NCBI RefSeq assembly: GCF_002018875.1
Contig: NZ_MVOL01000017.1
Coordinates: forward strand, 87,676-151,675
Origin: Pseudomonas sp. MF4836
GTDB taxonomy: Bacteria; Pseudomonadota; Gammaproteobacteria; Pseudomonadales; Pseudomonadaceae
Direction: 5' to 3'
DNA length: 64,000 nucleotides
This document shows positions 8,328-18,025 of this stretch, in pieces. The position numbers and the translations under genes are program-made. The notes beneath the pieces are model-generated. The model had not been told where the DNA came from and ran no database searches. It saw only the letters and a program-made list of their open reading frames with translations. Numbering within the stretch: the stretch's first letter is position 1; each line of letters begins with the position of its first letter.

Positions 8328-10785
8328 ATGCACGCAAATCGTTGAAAAACGCTTTGCCCCGCGCAACCCGATCAGACGCCTTGGGTGCATTGGCAGCCGC
8401 AGATTCCTGCCCATCGACGTACCAGTAGCAGTGCTTCACCGCACGGGTGATACCGACATAGGCCAGGCGCAGGATTTCATCCTTCTGTGCGCTGTCGTAG
8501 GGCTCGGCGTCGCCGTCCTTGCCCAGGCCGGCCATGCGATAGACCTGATTCTTGTAGGGCGAGCTGGTCAAGTGTTGACAATCACCCAGCAGGAACGCGG
8601 CATCCGCCTGCAAGCCCTTGGAGCTGTGATAGGTCAGTTGCTTGAGCCTGCGAGCTTCGATCGGCAACCTAGAATCAACATTAACTATTTGATTAATATG
8701 CTCTTCAATCAATAACTTATCGCTACTTTTTCGAAAGAGCATCAAGATTGAATCGCCTTTCTGATAGTGCTCGGCCAGGCGCTTGCCCAGACCTGCGTCA
8801 TCTCGGTCCAGCACCTGCACCGGGCGCAACTCCTGCTCGGCCCCACTGGCCTTGGCTTTTTTCCCGCTGATCGCCGGCGCCGCCCGGACAATGTGTTCAG
8901 CGGCGTCGATGATGTGCTGGTGGCTGCGGTAATTCTCGCTGAGCATGACCCGGGTGGTGCTGGGCGACGGGAACTCCTTGTTGAACTCCATGAAGTATTT
9001 CGGCGAACTGCCACGCCAGCCATAGATCGACTGCCAGTCGTCGCCCACACAGAGCAGGGACGACCGCTGGGCGCCGCGCCCTACGTGCATGGCCGGGCCG
9101 CGACTGCGGATTTCCCGCAGGCAAGCGCGAAGCCAGGAGACGATCTGCGGCGAAACATCCTGGAATTCGTCGATCATCAGATGTGATAAAGGGCGCAGGC
9201 GCTCATTGCTCAACAGCTTGAGGTTCTCCGGCGAATGCTCGCTGAATAAGGCGAACATGCGGTTGTAACTCATGATCGGCGGCGACTGGTCCAGCAAATG
9301 GTCTTCCAGGGCCCGCCAGAACAGGCTGAGCGCTTCGAAGAAATACCGATCCGGGTCATCCTTGGCAAAGCTCATGCGCCCAACCGCATCGCACACATCC
9401 AGCCCGAGGTTCTCGATAAAGCCTGCGGCACCGACAAAACAATCCAGTAATGGCGCCGAAGCCAGCTCACCCTTGACCTTGTAGTCGAAACCCGGCCCCG
9501 CGCTGGCATCTCCGGCCAATGACGACAGGACGCGCTTTGCTGAATCATAAGAATCAAGCCATATCAAAGGCTTATGGAAGAAAGCTTGAAACAGGGTGCG
9601 TTTGACCGCCCATTCCGCGCGCACTGTGAGCTTGGCCCCGGGACGGCTGACCTGGGGGTTTTCCCGCGGGTCGAAGCCCAGCACCACCCAAGCATCCAAC
9701 TCGGCCGCATAACCATGGCAATGGAAGCGCGAGCCGTTGATTTCGATGCTTTGTCGATTGGGCTCGATCCCCTTGATCGGCCAGGCGCCAGCTCGAAACC
9801 ACAGGTCTTCCAGGGTGTCGCACAGCTCTTCGTCGCGCTTGGCGGCCAATTCGGTGACCGCCATGCGCTTTTGCACATCAGGGTGATCGCGCTCCAGCTC
9901 CTTGAGCTGCAAGGCATGGCGCAACAGCGGCTTGATTGCCTGGCGAAAGCGCTCATCGCGGCCATGCAAGACGTGGTAGCAGGCATTCAGGTGACGGCGT
10001 TGGGCGTCGTTGATGCGCAGGTCGAACGGATTGCTCTCCACCTCCTCATCCGCGCCCGGCCCACGCTCACTGAGGTTTTCAAACGCCTGCAGGCGTTCGA
10101 ACCCCGGCAGACTGCGCACCATCGGCAGGATCCGCGAGTGAAAGGTGCGCACCACTTCCCGCGCGTCGCGCAAGCCCAGACTAAGGCCCCAGAGGCTGAA
10201 CACCTGGATCAGTTTCTGGATAAAGTCCTTACGCGACTCACGGGTAAAGGTCACCACCGTCAAGGAGTCGAGCTCAAAGCCCAGGTAGTGATGCAGCAAC
10301 AGGATGCGCAGCACCAGGGAAGTCGATTTGCCCGCCCCGGCGCCGGCGATCACGGAAGTGGACGGGGTATCGCTGAAAATCATCTTCCACTGCGCCGTGC
10401 TCGGCTGGGCATGGGCCGGTAGCAAGCGGGCGACATCGGCCTTGATGCGCTTCTTCAACTCCGCACTCAGCGGCAGGCGCCAGTCATCGAACAGCAGGTC
10501 ATCTACGCCAGGAGCACGGTGCTCGGTATTGCGCGTATCGCGGATCAACAGCACCTGACGGCCTTCCTCGATGCCTTCGAGCTTGCCCTCCTTATAGCCA
10601 TACTCGACGCCAGCGGTATGCCCGCTGCGAAAGCCATCCGCCTGGCCGTGCAGCCAGGAAGCCCGATGCTGAGCGCGTAGACGGGTAAGGCCATGTCCGA
10701 AAAACCTGGCTGCCAGCCGCTTGAACAGCGGCATTTCGGCCAGTGGCAAAAGCTCGGGAGGAAGATCGGGGGTGTGTTGCGGCAC
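8326..10785 (-). CDS. UvrD/Rep-family (HelD-like) DNA helicase
   Basis: An 819-residue superfamily 1A helicase. Walker A GAGAGKST lies at 148-155 and motif II as DEFQDVSP. Motif III is GDDWQSIYGWRG, and the C-terminal RecA-like motifs include YHSSKGLQ and VGITRAVKH. The N-terminal 130 residues are an extra region with a charged coiled segment (EYGYKEGKLEGIEEGRQ), as in helicase IV (HelD) type proteins. It probably acts in repair or recombination. Monocistronic, convergent with the DUF1652 gene. Confidence 0.85.
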   Translation of the reverse strand: MPQHTPDLPPELLPLAEMPLFKRLAARFFGHGLTRLRAQHRASWLHGQADGFRSGHTAGVEYGYKEGKLEGIEEGRQVLLIRDTRNTEHRAPGVDDLLFDDWRLPLSAELKKRIKADVARLLPAHAQPSTAQWKMIFSDTPSTSVIAGAGAGKSTSLVLRILLLHHYLGFELDSLTVVTFTRESRKDFIQKLIQVFSLWGLSLGLRDAREVVRTFHSRILPMVRSLPGFERLQAFENLSERGPGADEEVESNPFDLRINDAQRRHLNACYHVLHGRDERFRQAIKPLLRHALQLKELERDHPDVQKRMAVTELAAKRDEELCDTLEDLWFRAGAWPIKGIEPNRQSIEINGSRFHCHGYAAELDAWVVLGFDPRENPQVSRPGAKLTVRAEWAVKRTLFQAFFHKPLIWLDSYDSAKRVLSSLAGDASAGPGFDYKVKGELASAPLLDCFVGAAGFIENLGLDVCDAVGRMSFAKDDPDRYFFEALSLFWRALEDHLLDQSPPIMSYNRMFALFSEHSPENLKLLSNERLRPLSHLMIDEFQDVSPQIVSWLRACLREIRSRGPAMHVGRGAQRSSLLCVGDDWQSIYGWRGSSPKYFMEFNKEFPSPSTTRVMLSENYRSHQHIIDAAEHIVRAAPAISGKKAKASGAEQELRPVQVLDRDDAGLGKRLAEHYQKGDSILMLFRKSSDKLLIEEHINQIVNVDSRLPIEARRLKQLTYHSSKGLQADAAFLLGDCQHLTSSPYKNQVYRMAGLGKDGDAEPYDSAQKDEILRLAYVGITRAVKHCYWYVDGQESAAANAPKASDRVARGKAFFNDLRA

Positions 10786-11049
10786 GCTGACTCCAGGGTG
10801 TGAGACTGTGTGGGCTATGGTCGCTGCATTTGCCGCTGACTTCTAGCGAAATGCTTACAGGTCATCCACTTAAGCGATGAATTGAAGATTCGACAGCAGC
10901 AACGGGCCCGTATAAATATCTAATTTATAGATTGGATTACGGCATTTTTTGCGCTTTTTATCGATGCATGGCTGATAGATGATGCTCGCCATCAACCGGG
11001 ATTGGCGCTCTACGGCAGCGACCAGGCCGATCCCTTACAGGAGACGATC

Positions 11050-11745
11050 ATGCTTGAACTCAGACCTTTTGCATCCCTGGGCGGCGCCCATCATGGCTGG
11101 CTGGATGCTCACCACCACTTTTCGTTTGCCGAATACCACGACCCGGCACGCATGAACTGGGGCAACCTGCGGGTGTGGAACGATGACGTGATCGCCCCTG
11201 GCACCGGTTTCCCCCAGCACCCGCACCGCGACATGGAAATCATCACCTATGTGCGAGAAGGCGCCATCACTCACCAGGACAACCTCGGCAATAAAGGCCG
11301 GACCGAAGCCGGCGACGTGCAGGTGATGAGTGCTGGCACCGGGATCGCCCACAGCGAGTACAACCTGGAATCGACGCCAACCCGGATCTTTCAGATCTGG
11401 ATCATTCCCAACCAGGCCGGCGCAGCGCCATCCTGGGGCGCCAAGCCTTTCCCCAAAGGCCAGCGCGAAGGGTTTGTGACCTTGGCCAGCGGCAAGCACG
11501 GCGATGACCAGAGCCTGCAGATTCGCGCCGATGCGCGCCTGGTGGCGGCCAACCTCAAGGCTGGCGAATCAGCCGAATATGCACTGGACCCGGGCCGGCG
11601 TGCCTACCTGGTGCCCGCTACCGGGGTGATTGAAGTCAACGGCTTGCGTGCACAAGCTCGAGACGGTGTGGCGGTTGCCGAGGAAAGCGTCTTGCGAGTG
11701 ACGGCGATCGAGGACAGTGAAATCGTGCTGGTGGACCTGGCCTGA
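11050..11745 (+). CDS. Pirin-family bicupin protein
   Basis: A 231-residue pirin (YhhW-like). The N-terminal cupin has the metal-binding set in QHPHRDMEIITY and VMSAGTGIAHSEYN, as in quercetinase-active bacterial pirins; the C-terminal cupin is degenerate. The start at 11050 is preceded by AGGAGA; the longer frame beginning at 11002 has no ribosome site. It is followed at once by a strong terminator shared with pgm. Confidence 0.88.
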   Translation: MLELRPFASLGGAHHGWLDAHHHFSFAEYHDPARMNWGNLRVWNDDVIAPGTGFPQHPHRDMEIITYVREGAITHQDNLGNKGRTEAGDVQVMSAGTGIAHSEYNLESTPTRIFQIWIIPNQAGAAPSWGAKPFPKGQREGFVTLASGKHGDDQSLQIRADARLVAANLKAGESAEYALDPGRRAYLVPATGVIEVNGLRAQARDGVAVAEESVLRVTAIEDSEIVLVDLA

Positions 11746-11759
11746 TAAAACAGAAGCCA

Positions 11760-11793
11760 TAAAAAAGGGCGACCCTGGGGTCGCCCTTTTTTT
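11760..11793. terminator. Bidirectional terminator
   Basis: A-run, then GGGCGACC, CTGG, GGTCGCCC, then a T-run. It is symmetric and lies between the convergent pirin and pgm genes, so it can end both transcripts. Confidence 0.9.
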
Positions 11794-11802
11794 ACCTGCC
11801 TG

Positions 11803-13449
11803 TCAGTTGCCGCTGATGGCGCCATCCACCAGGGTCTGGGCTTCCTGCACCAATTGCTTGAGGTGGTCATCACCGATAAAGCTTTCGGCGTAGATCTTGT
11901 AGATGTCCTCGGTGCCCGAAGGTCGCGCGGCGAACCAGCCGTTGGCGGTCATGACCTTGAGCCCGCCGATGGCCTGATCATTACCCGGCGCGTGGCTGAG
12001 GATCTGCTCAATTGCTTCACCAGCCAGTTGGGTCGAGGTGACCTGCTGCGGCGAAAGCTTGCTGAGCAAGGCTTTCTGTTGCGGATTGGCCTTGGCATCG
12101 ACCCGTACCGAAAAAGGTTCGCCCAGCTCATCACACAGGGCACGGTAGGCCTGGCTCGGATCGCGGCCAGTACGGGCGGTCATTTCTGCTGCCAGCAAGG
12201 CCGGGATCAATCCGTCCTTGTCAGTACTCCAGACACCGCCGTCCTTGCGCAGGAATGAGGCGCCGGCGCTTTCCTCGCCGCCAAAACCCAACGAGCCATC
12301 GAACAGGCCGTCGGCAAACCACTTGAAGCCTACTGGCACTTCATACAAACGGCGGCCCAAGCGCTTGGCAACCCGGTCAATCAGGCCACTGCTGACCACA
12401 GTCTTGCCAACGGCGGCATCGGCGCGCCATTGCGGGCGATTCTGAAACAGGTAGTCGATGGTGACTGCCAGGTAATTATTCGGCGCCAGCAGGCCACCGC
12501 TCGGGGTGACGATGCCGTGGCGGTCGTGGTCAGGGTCGCAGGCGAAGGCCACATCGAAGCGATCCTTCAGGCCGATCAGCCCCTGCATTGCGTAGCTGGA
12601 GGACGGGTCCATGCGGATCTGCCCGTCCCAGTCCACCGACATAAAGCGGAAAGTCGGGTCGACCTGCTTGTTCACCACGTCCAGGTCCAGGCGATAGTGC
12701 TCGGCGATTGCCGACCAGTAGCGCACCCCTGCTCCACCCAGTGGATCGACGCCCAGATGCAGCTTGGCGCCACGGATGGCATCCATGTCGATCACATTGA
12801 TCAAGTCGGCGACATAGGTGTTGAGGTAATCGTGACGGTGGGTGGTATCGGCTTTCAGCGCCTGCTCGTAGCTGATGCGCTTGACCCCGGCGAGCTTGGC
12901 GGCGAGCAATTCGTTGGCCTTGGCTTCGATCCACTTGGTGATATGGGTATCGGCCGGACCACCGTTGGTGGGGTTGTACTTGTAACCGCCGCTTTGTGGC
13001 GGGTTGTGCGATGGGGTGATGACGATGCCGTCCGCCAGGCCCGAAGTGCGGCCGCGGTTGTAGCACAGGATGGCGTGGGAAACGGCCGGAGTGGGTGTGT
13101 ACTCATCCCCGGCGGCAATCATGACCGTCACACCGTTGGCGGCAAGCACTTCCAGGGCACTGGCACCGGCAGGCGTGGACAGCGCATGGGTGTCGATGCC
13201 GACAAACAGCGGGCCATCGATACCCTGGGATTCGCGATACAGGCAGATGGCCTGACTGATGGCCAGTACATGCCATTCGTTGAAACTCAGATCGAACGAG
13301 CTGCCACGGTGCCCCGAAGTACCAAAGGCAACACGTTGGGTAGAAACCGAAGCATCGGGCTGGCCGGTGTAATAGGCCGTTACCAGTCGCGGGATATCGA
13401 CCAACAATTCAGCTGGTGCCGGCTTGCCCGCAAAAGGACTGAGTGTCAT
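11803..13449 (-). CDS. pgm: Phosphoglucomutase (alpha-D-glucose specific)
   Basis: A 548-residue alpha-D-phosphohexomutase interconverting glucose 1-phosphate and glucose 6-phosphate. The phosphoserine is Ser147 in TPSHNPP, the Mg-binding loop reads DPDHDRHG, the sugar-specificity loop GGEESAG, and the phosphate-binding loop RPSGTEDIYK near the C-terminus. Length and residue numbering match E. coli Pgm. GAGG stands before the ATG. It is single and ends in the terminator shared with pirin. Confidence 0.95.
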   Translation of the reverse strand: MTLSPFAGKPAPAELLVDIPRLVTAYYTGQPDASVSTQRVAFGTSGHRGSSFDLSFNEWHVLAISQAICLYRESQGIDGPLFVGIDTHALSTPAGASALEVLAANGVTVMIAAGDEYTPTPAVSHAILCYNRGRTSGLADGIVITPSHNPPQSGGYKYNPTNGGPADTHITKWIEAKANELLAAKLAGVKRISYEQALKADTTHRHDYLNTYVADLINVIDMDAIRGAKLHLGVDPLGGAGVRYWSAIAEHYRLDLDVVNKQVDPTFRFMSVDWDGQIRMDPSSSYAMQGLIGLKDRFDVAFACDPDHDRHGIVTPSGGLLAPNNYLAVTIDYLFQNRPQWRADAAVGKTVVSSGLIDRVAKRLGRRLYEVPVGFKWFADGLFDGSLGFGGEESAGASFLRKDGGVWSTDKDGLIPALLAAEMTARTGRDPSQAYRALCDELGEPFSVRVDAKANPQQKALLSKLSPQQVTSTQLAGEAIEQILSHAPGNDQAIGGLKVMTANGWFAARPSGTEDIYKIYAESFIGDDHLKQLVQEAQTLVDGAISGN

Positions 13450-13644
13450 GCAAAACCTCTGGAAAAGGATGATTCGGGAGTGGAAGGCAGTTTACTGGCA
13501 GTTTGACCATCGCGCGACGGGATCTATCCCATGGCATGAGCGGAACTTGCAGAATTTGCACAACGAACACGCAGGCGCCGCCCGGGACGGGCTGAAGTGA
13601 TCGGGAGGGAAGATGAAAGACCGGCGCTTGAGGCACCGGTGCGA

Positions 13645-13682
13645 TAAAAAACGCCAGGGTTCGTGGTGGCGAACCCTGGCGT
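13645..13682 (-). terminator. Rho-independent terminator of the dehydrogenase gene
   Basis: On the minus strand CGCCAGGGTTCG, a 6-nt loop, CGAACCCTGGCG, then TTTTTT, right after the stop codon at 13688. Confidence 0.88.
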
Positions 13683-13687
13683 TGGGA

Positions 13688-14710
13688 TCAGGCCGATTCG
13701 ACCTGCAGCGCAACCCGCTCGCGGCATGGACACTCATCCATGTAACGGTGCGCTTCGACAAACTCATTGAACGGGAACACCCGGGTCTTCAGCGGCAGCA
13801 GCACTCGGTCCGCGGTCAGCTGGTTGATGTCACGCAAGGCTCGTTGCAGTGCCACCTGGTCCTGGACGATACCCAGCTCCGGCTTGCCGGTGAAGTTGCC
13901 GATGCAGTGCACAAAGAACTGGATGTTCTTCTGGAACGCCGCGCAGGCCGGGAATGGCGTCTGGTTACCGCCCTGCAGGCCATACAGGACCAGGCTGCCA
14001 CGCGGCGCCAGGACATCGCCCAGCAGTGACATCTGCGGGCCACCCAAGCCATCGAACACCACGTCCACGCCACGGCCGTCAGTGAACTTGTTGATCTGCA
14101 TCAGCAGGTCCTGTTCCTCGGTGACGATCACTTTCTCGGCGCCCAGGGACAGCAGATACTCGCGCTCTTCCGCGGTCTTGGTCGCGGCAATCACCCGCAC
14201 CCCAAGGGCTTTGCCCAGCTGGACAAAGGATGGGCCGGCGCAATGGCTGGCATCGGTAACCAGGGCGAACTGCCCGGGTTTGACTCGGGCCAGATCGGCG
14301 TAGGCGAAATAGGCAATCAGCAGCGGCGTGTAATGCACGCTGGCCTCGATCGGGCTGAGAATGTCCGGATAACGGGTCAGGGCCGAACGCGGCAATACGA
14401 TCTGCTCGCCGTATACCGGGTAATCATTGGGGCTTTCGGCAGGGAAACTGGCGACTTTGTCACCCACTGCCAGGTCGTCGACGCCATCACCGACTGCGGT
14501 GACCACACCGGCCATCTCATGCCCCAGGCCTGAAGGCAGGCGAGCATGGGACGAGGCCAGGTTCTGGCGCCAGAGAATGTCATACCAACTGATGCCAATC
14601 GCCTCGACGCGCACCTGCACTTCGCCTGGCGCAGGCAAAGCGGCCGCATGCTCTTCGCATTTGAGCACCTCGGCCGAGCCAAACTTGTGAAAACGGATCG
14701 TGCGGGACAT
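13688..14710 (-). CDS. Medium-chain (zinc-type) alcohol dehydrogenase / quinone oxidoreductase
   Basis: A 340-residue MDR-superfamily oxidoreductase with a GroES-like N-terminus (GLGHEMAGVVTAVGDGVDDL) and a Rossmann domain starting near residue 145. The first catalytic zinc ligand Cys is absent (the region reads GISWYDILWRQ), so it behaves more like an NADPH:quinone reductase than a zinc alcohol dehydrogenase. I start it at ATG 14710, with GAGG 8 nt upstream, rather than at the weaker in-frame ATG 14725. It is divergent from a LysR gene that may regulate it. Confidence 0.82.
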   Translation of the reverse strand: MSRTIRFHKFGSAEVLKCEEHAAALPAPGEVQVRVEAIGISWYDILWRQNLASSHARLPSGLGHEMAGVVTAVGDGVDDLAVGDKVASFPAESPNDYPVYGEQIVLPRSALTRYPDILSPIEASVHYTPLLIAYFAYADLARVKPGQFALVTDASHCAGPSFVQLGKALGVRVIAATKTAEEREYLLSLGAEKVIVTEEQDLLMQINKFTDGRGVDVVFDGLGGPQMSLLGDVLAPRGSLVLYGLQGGNQTPFPACAAFQKNIQFFVHCIGNFTGKPELGIVQDQVALQRALRDINQLTADRVLLPLKTRVFPFNEFVEAHRYMDECPCRERVALQVESA

Positions 14711-14977
14711 CGCAAACCTCGTCAAAGTAACCTCTAATGCCCTGAACTTTATCTGGGCTTTTACAGCAAGACCATCAGTGGCTATTAATAGTCGACATGC
14801 CTGTCATTGATTCCGCAGCTCCGGCAACCCTTATAAACCGCGTGCCAGAGCGTACTTGCCTGGCAGGAAACTGAATTAGCCGGTGCAGAGTAGCAGCCTT
14901 TCCCCGTAAGATTCACGCCGGCCATTGTTCTTATATGGCCGCTCTCGTCAAGTTTGCTGACTCTGCCAGGACTCCAG

Positions 14978-15892
14978 ATGAATCGTAATGACCTGCGTCG
15001 TGTCGACCTGAACCTGTTGATCGTGTTCGAAACATTGATGCATGAACGCAGTGTGACCCGTGCCGCCGAGAAATTGTTCCTCGGCCAGCCCGCCATCAGC
15101 GCGGCGTTGTCGCGCCTGCGCAGTCTGTTCGACGACCCCCTGTTTGTACGCACCGGCCGCAGCATGGAGCCTTCGGCGCGGGCGGTGGAAATCTTCGCCC
15201 TGCTCTCGCCGGCCCTGGATTCGATTTCGACCGCGGTCAGCCGCGCCGCCGAATTCGACCCGGCCACCAGCACCGCCGTGTTTCGCATCGGTCTGTCGGA
15301 CGATGTCGAGTTCGCGCTGCTGCCCATGCTGCTCAAGCGCCTGCGCGCCGAAGCTCCCGGAATCGTGCTGGTGGTACGCCGCGCCAACTACCTGCTGATG
15401 CCGGCGTTGCTGGCCTCGGGCGAAATCTCGATTGGCGTCAGCTACACCACCGACCTGCCGGCCAACGCCAAGCGCAAGGTATTGCGCCGCAGCCTGCCCA
15501 AATTGCTGCGCGCCGACACCGTACCCGGCGCCTTGAGCCTGGATGACTTCTGCGCCCGCCCCCATGCCCTGGTCTCGTTTGCCGGCGATCTCAGCGGTTT
15601 TATCGATGAAGAGTTGGAAAAACTCGGACGCAAGCGCCACGTGGTGCTTGCCGTACCGCAGTTCAACGGCTTGAGCACCCTGCTGTCGGGCACCGATATC
15701 CTGGCCACTGTTCCGGATTACACCGCCGAAGCCCTGACCGCCGCTGGCGGCGTGCGCGCCGAAGACCCACCGCTGCCGGTACGCGACTTCGAACTGCACA
15801 TGGCCTGGCGCGGCTCCCAGGACAACGACCCGGGAGAGCGTTGGTTGCGGTCGCGGATTCAGATGTTTTTTGGCGATCCTGAGAGTCTTTAG
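14978..15892 (+). CDS. LysR-family transcriptional regulator
   Basis: A 304-residue LysR regulator beginning NRNDLRRVDLNLLIVFETL with the winged helix-turn-helix in residues 5-65 (VTRAAEKLFLGQPAISAALS) and a periplasmic-binding-type effector domain after it. AGGA precedes the ATG at 14978. It is divergent from the dehydrogenase gene at 13688. The final codons of this gene lie inside the first copy of the repeat that flanks the hxs operon, so the 3' end borders a rearranged region. Confidence 0.85.
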   Translation: MNRNDLRRVDLNLLIVFETLMHERSVTRAAEKLFLGQPAISAALSRLRSLFDDPLFVRTGRSMEPSARAVEIFALLSPALDSISTAVSRAAEFDPATSTAVFRIGLSDDVEFALLPMLLKRLRAEAPGIVLVVRRANYLLMPALLASGEISIGVSYTTDLPANAKRKVLRRSLPKLLRADTVPGALSLDDFCARPHALVSFAGDLSGFIDEELEKLGRKRHVVLAVPQFNGLSTLLSGTDILATVPDYTAEALTAAGGVRAEDPPLPVRDFELHMAWRGSQDNDPGERWLRSRIQMFFGDPESL

Positions 15893-16059
15893 ACGTAGTC
15901 TGGCAGGCTGTTCGGCTGATCATTTCTGCCTTTCCACAAACCATGAAGCTCCATCCACTTCCAGTGGATTGCCACACCCGGAGGCAAATCTGAGGACACG
16001 CTTTGGAAGGTTTGCAAAGAATGCTCCCCAGCCTAAGGCCAAGCGGACTATTGATGAGG
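15868..16059. repeat. Direct repeat, copy 1 (left flank of hxs cassette)
   Basis: A 192-bp stretch that recurs in the same orientation at 20271-20463. Long blocks are identical, such as CCATCCACTTCCAGTGGATT and GGAGGCAAATCTGAGGACAC. It starts within the last codons of the LysR gene and ends before the hxs promoter. Both copies hold an open frame with the conserved peptide PSTSSGLP..EANLRTRFG.FAKNAPQPKAKR, but no ribosome site. I read it as a dispersed intergenic element, not a gene. Confidence 0.8.
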
Positions 16060-16085
16060 GATGGGTGGACTGAGGGAGATATGAA

Positions 16086-16185
16086 CCCTCGACCCTAATC
16101 CGTATCGAGGGCCGAGCCGTAGTGAGCGCACCACCCACCACGCTGGGCAAATGCGCGCAAATGTAAAAAATTATGATGGCATAAT
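16086..16185 (+). promoter_or_regulatory. hxs promoter region with palindromes
   Basis: Between repeat copy 1 and hxsD there is a stem CCCTCGA/TCGAGGG (16086-16111). An AT-rich patch follows, with the palindrome ATTATGATGGCATAAT (16170-16185) overlapping a second one, GGCATAATGCC. The AT-rich patch is the only promoter-like sequence ahead of the operon (CATAAT or TATGAT as -10), so the palindromes could be an operator. No regulator gene is linked. Confidence 0.4.
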
Positions 16186-16241
16186 GCCTAGGCAACCCGC
16201 AAAATCCACACGTTCCCAACGGATTTGAAGGACCGGTTCCG

Positions 16242-16541
16242 ATGACATGGCCAGTCACGCTGAAACTCGACAGCGCAGCCTACCCGCTCAGCGTGGTGCA
16301 ACGCGCCGCTTATTCCCTGGCCGACACTGTCACGATCCAGGTCGGTATTGAATCCAATCAGATAAGCCTCACAGCCTACCCCGCTGAAGCAAGGCTAACG
16401 CTTTCCCCGGAGCGGGCTCACTCGCTGATCCTTCAGCATCTGAACGACTTCGCCCTACGCGACCATATCAACCGCGAAACAGCAGGGTTGCGCGAAGTCC
16501 TGGCCCGAGCCGCGCTCACTGGGTGTGGGATTCCCCAGTGA
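16242..16541 (+). CDS. hxsD: His-Xaa-Ser system protein HxsD
   Basis: A 99-residue protein with the HxsD signature near its C-terminus: LNDFALRDHINRET, matching the LLNDYxLRE motif by which the family was defined. The N-terminal part (YPLSVVQRAAYSLAD) is also typical. AAGGA stands before the ATG. It opens the operon; its stop codon overlaps the likely GTG start of hxsB. HxsD is a small partner in a bioinformatically defined peptide-modification system; it may present or recognise the substrate, but this has not been shown here. Confidence 0.88.
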   Translation: MTWPVTLKLDSAAYPLSVVQRAAYSLADTVTIQVGIESNQISLTAYPAEARLTLSPERAHSLILQHLNDFALRDHINRETAGLREVLARAALTGCGIPQ

Positions 16542-18025
16542 CACTGATTGCGACAGACGCCAAACACTACCGCTTGCTGCCTTTTCGATTCATGCGCATG
16601 AACACGGGACATGACCGTGACATCCTGCTCACCTCCGATACCGGTGAGTACATGCACGTGAACGACGCGCAATTACGAGCCCTCAGTTACTTCGACGTTC
16701 AAGCAAGTACGCCTTTTTACAAGGACTTGCTGGCCCGCCACTTCATATACGAACCAGGCCGCCACGACCCGTTCCCGGAAATGGCCGCGCAGTATCGCAG
16801 CCGAAAGGACTTCCTGTTCCAGGGCCCGGCACTGCACTTGTTCGTGGTTACATTGCGCTGCAACCACACCTGCCAGTACTGCCAGGTGTCGCGGGCCCCT
16901 TTGGGAGGATCCGGCCATGACCTGTCGGAAGCGGATGCACAGGCGGCGGTCGATCGCCTGTTCGAATCGAACGCCCCCGCCCTGACTGTGGAGTTTCAAG
17001 GTGGAGAGCCACTTCTGGCCTTCGAGCGCGTCCGCCAGATTGTCGAACGGGTCGTTGAACGGAACGTGGTCGAACAACGGGATATCCAGTTCGTCATCAC
17101 CACCACGCTGCACCACCTGACGGAGGAAATACTCGACTTCGCAGAACAAAATCACATTCAGTTTTCGACCTCGCTCGATGGGCCGGCGCCCTTGCACAAC
17201 GCTAACCGCCCTACCCCATCACGAGACTCCTACGAACGCACTGTAAAAGGCATCCAGTGGGTCCGTGAGCGCCTTGGCCATGATGCAGTTTCCGCGCTGA
17301 CCACACTGACCTCAAGAAGCCTCGAACAACCTGAAGCGATCATCGATGAGTATGTAAGCCAGGGCTTCTCCAGCATCTCGCTTCGGCCTCTGAGCCCTTA
17401 TGGGTTTGCCACCAAGAGTGCCCATCGACTTGATTATCCTATTGAGCGATACCTGGCCTTCTACAAGAAGGCACTGGCCTATTTGCTGCATATCAACCAA
17501 CAGGGCATATACCTCTCAGAGAGTTATACGAGCCTGTTGCTGAAGAATATCCTGACACCCTTCTCCTCCGGCTATGTCGACCTGCGCTCCCCTGCAGGCG
17601 CAGGCACTGCGGCGCTGGTTTACAACTATGACGGTTACGTCTATCCATCGGACGAAGCCCGAATGTTGCTGGAGATGGGTGAAGACGGCTTGAGGCTCGG
17701 CACCGTGCACCAACCCTTGTCTGAATTACTCGCATCGCCCGTTATGAATGCGTTGCTCGCCAGCGGTATAGCAGAGGCGCTGCCGGGCTGCTCCGACTGC
17801 GCACTTGTCCCGTACTGCGGTGCTGACCCCGTCGAACACTATGCCCGCCAAGGTGACCCGATAGGACACCGAGTGTTCAGCAGCTTCTGCAAGAAGAACA
17901 TGGGGCTGCTGAAGCATCTTTTCGGCCTGCTTTGCGATGGTGACGACAACGTGCAAAGGGTGCTGCTATCTTGGTTGAACAGGCGCTCTTACAACGATGT
18001 CCGGTTCCCGGGTTACAGGGGCTGA
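16538..18025 (+). CDS. hxsB: His-Xaa-Ser system radical SAM maturase HxsB
   Basis: A 495-residue radical SAM enzyme. The cluster-binding CxxxCxxC is CNHTCQYC (about residues 108-115), followed by the Gly-rich SAM motif FQGGEPLL. A C-terminal Cys-rich SPASM-like tail (CSDCALVPYC, FCKK) would hold an auxiliary Fe-S cluster. The start is uncertain: the GTG at 16538 overlaps the hxsD stop (GTGA), but GTG at 16523 is also open. The conserved N-terminus YRLLPFRF follows either. With HxsC it is predicted to modify the His-Xaa-Ser repeats of HxsA. Confidence 0.9.
   Translation: MTLIATDAKHYRLLPFRFMRMNTGHDRDILLTSDTGEYMHVNDAQLRALSYFDVQASTPFYKDLLARHFIYEPGRHDPFPEMAAQYRSRKDFLFQGPALHLFVVTLRCNHTCQYCQVSRAPLGGSGHDLSEADAQAAVDRLFESNAPALTVEFQGGEPLLAFERVRQIVERVVERNVVEQRDIQFVITTTLHHLTEEILDFAEQNHIQFSTSLDGPAPLHNANRPTPSRDSYERTVKGIQWVRERLGHDAVSALTTLTSRSLEQPEAIIDEYVSQGFSSISLRPLSPYGFATKSAHRLDYPIERYLAFYKKALAYLLHINQQGIYLSESYTSLLLKNILTPFSSGYVDLRSPAGAGTAALVYNYDGYVYPSDEARMLLEMGEDGLRLGTVHQPLSELLASPVMNALLASGIAEALPGCSDCALVPYCGADPVEHYARQGDPIGHRVFSSFCKKNMGLLKHLFGLLCDGDDNVQRVLLSWLNRRSYNDVRFPGYRG

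Noticed and set aside
12430..13506. Open frame of 358 codons on the plus strand
   Set aside because: Antisense to pgm; no recognisable protein features.
15920..16258. Open frame of 112 codons on the minus strand between the LysR and hxsD genes
   Set aside because: It runs through repeat copy 1 and the hxs promoter, has no ribosome site, and the equivalent frame is not kept in copy 2.
16523..16537. GTG at 16523 as hxsB start
   Set aside because: It lacks a ribosome site, whereas GTG 16538 overlaps the hxsD stop; kept only as an alternative.
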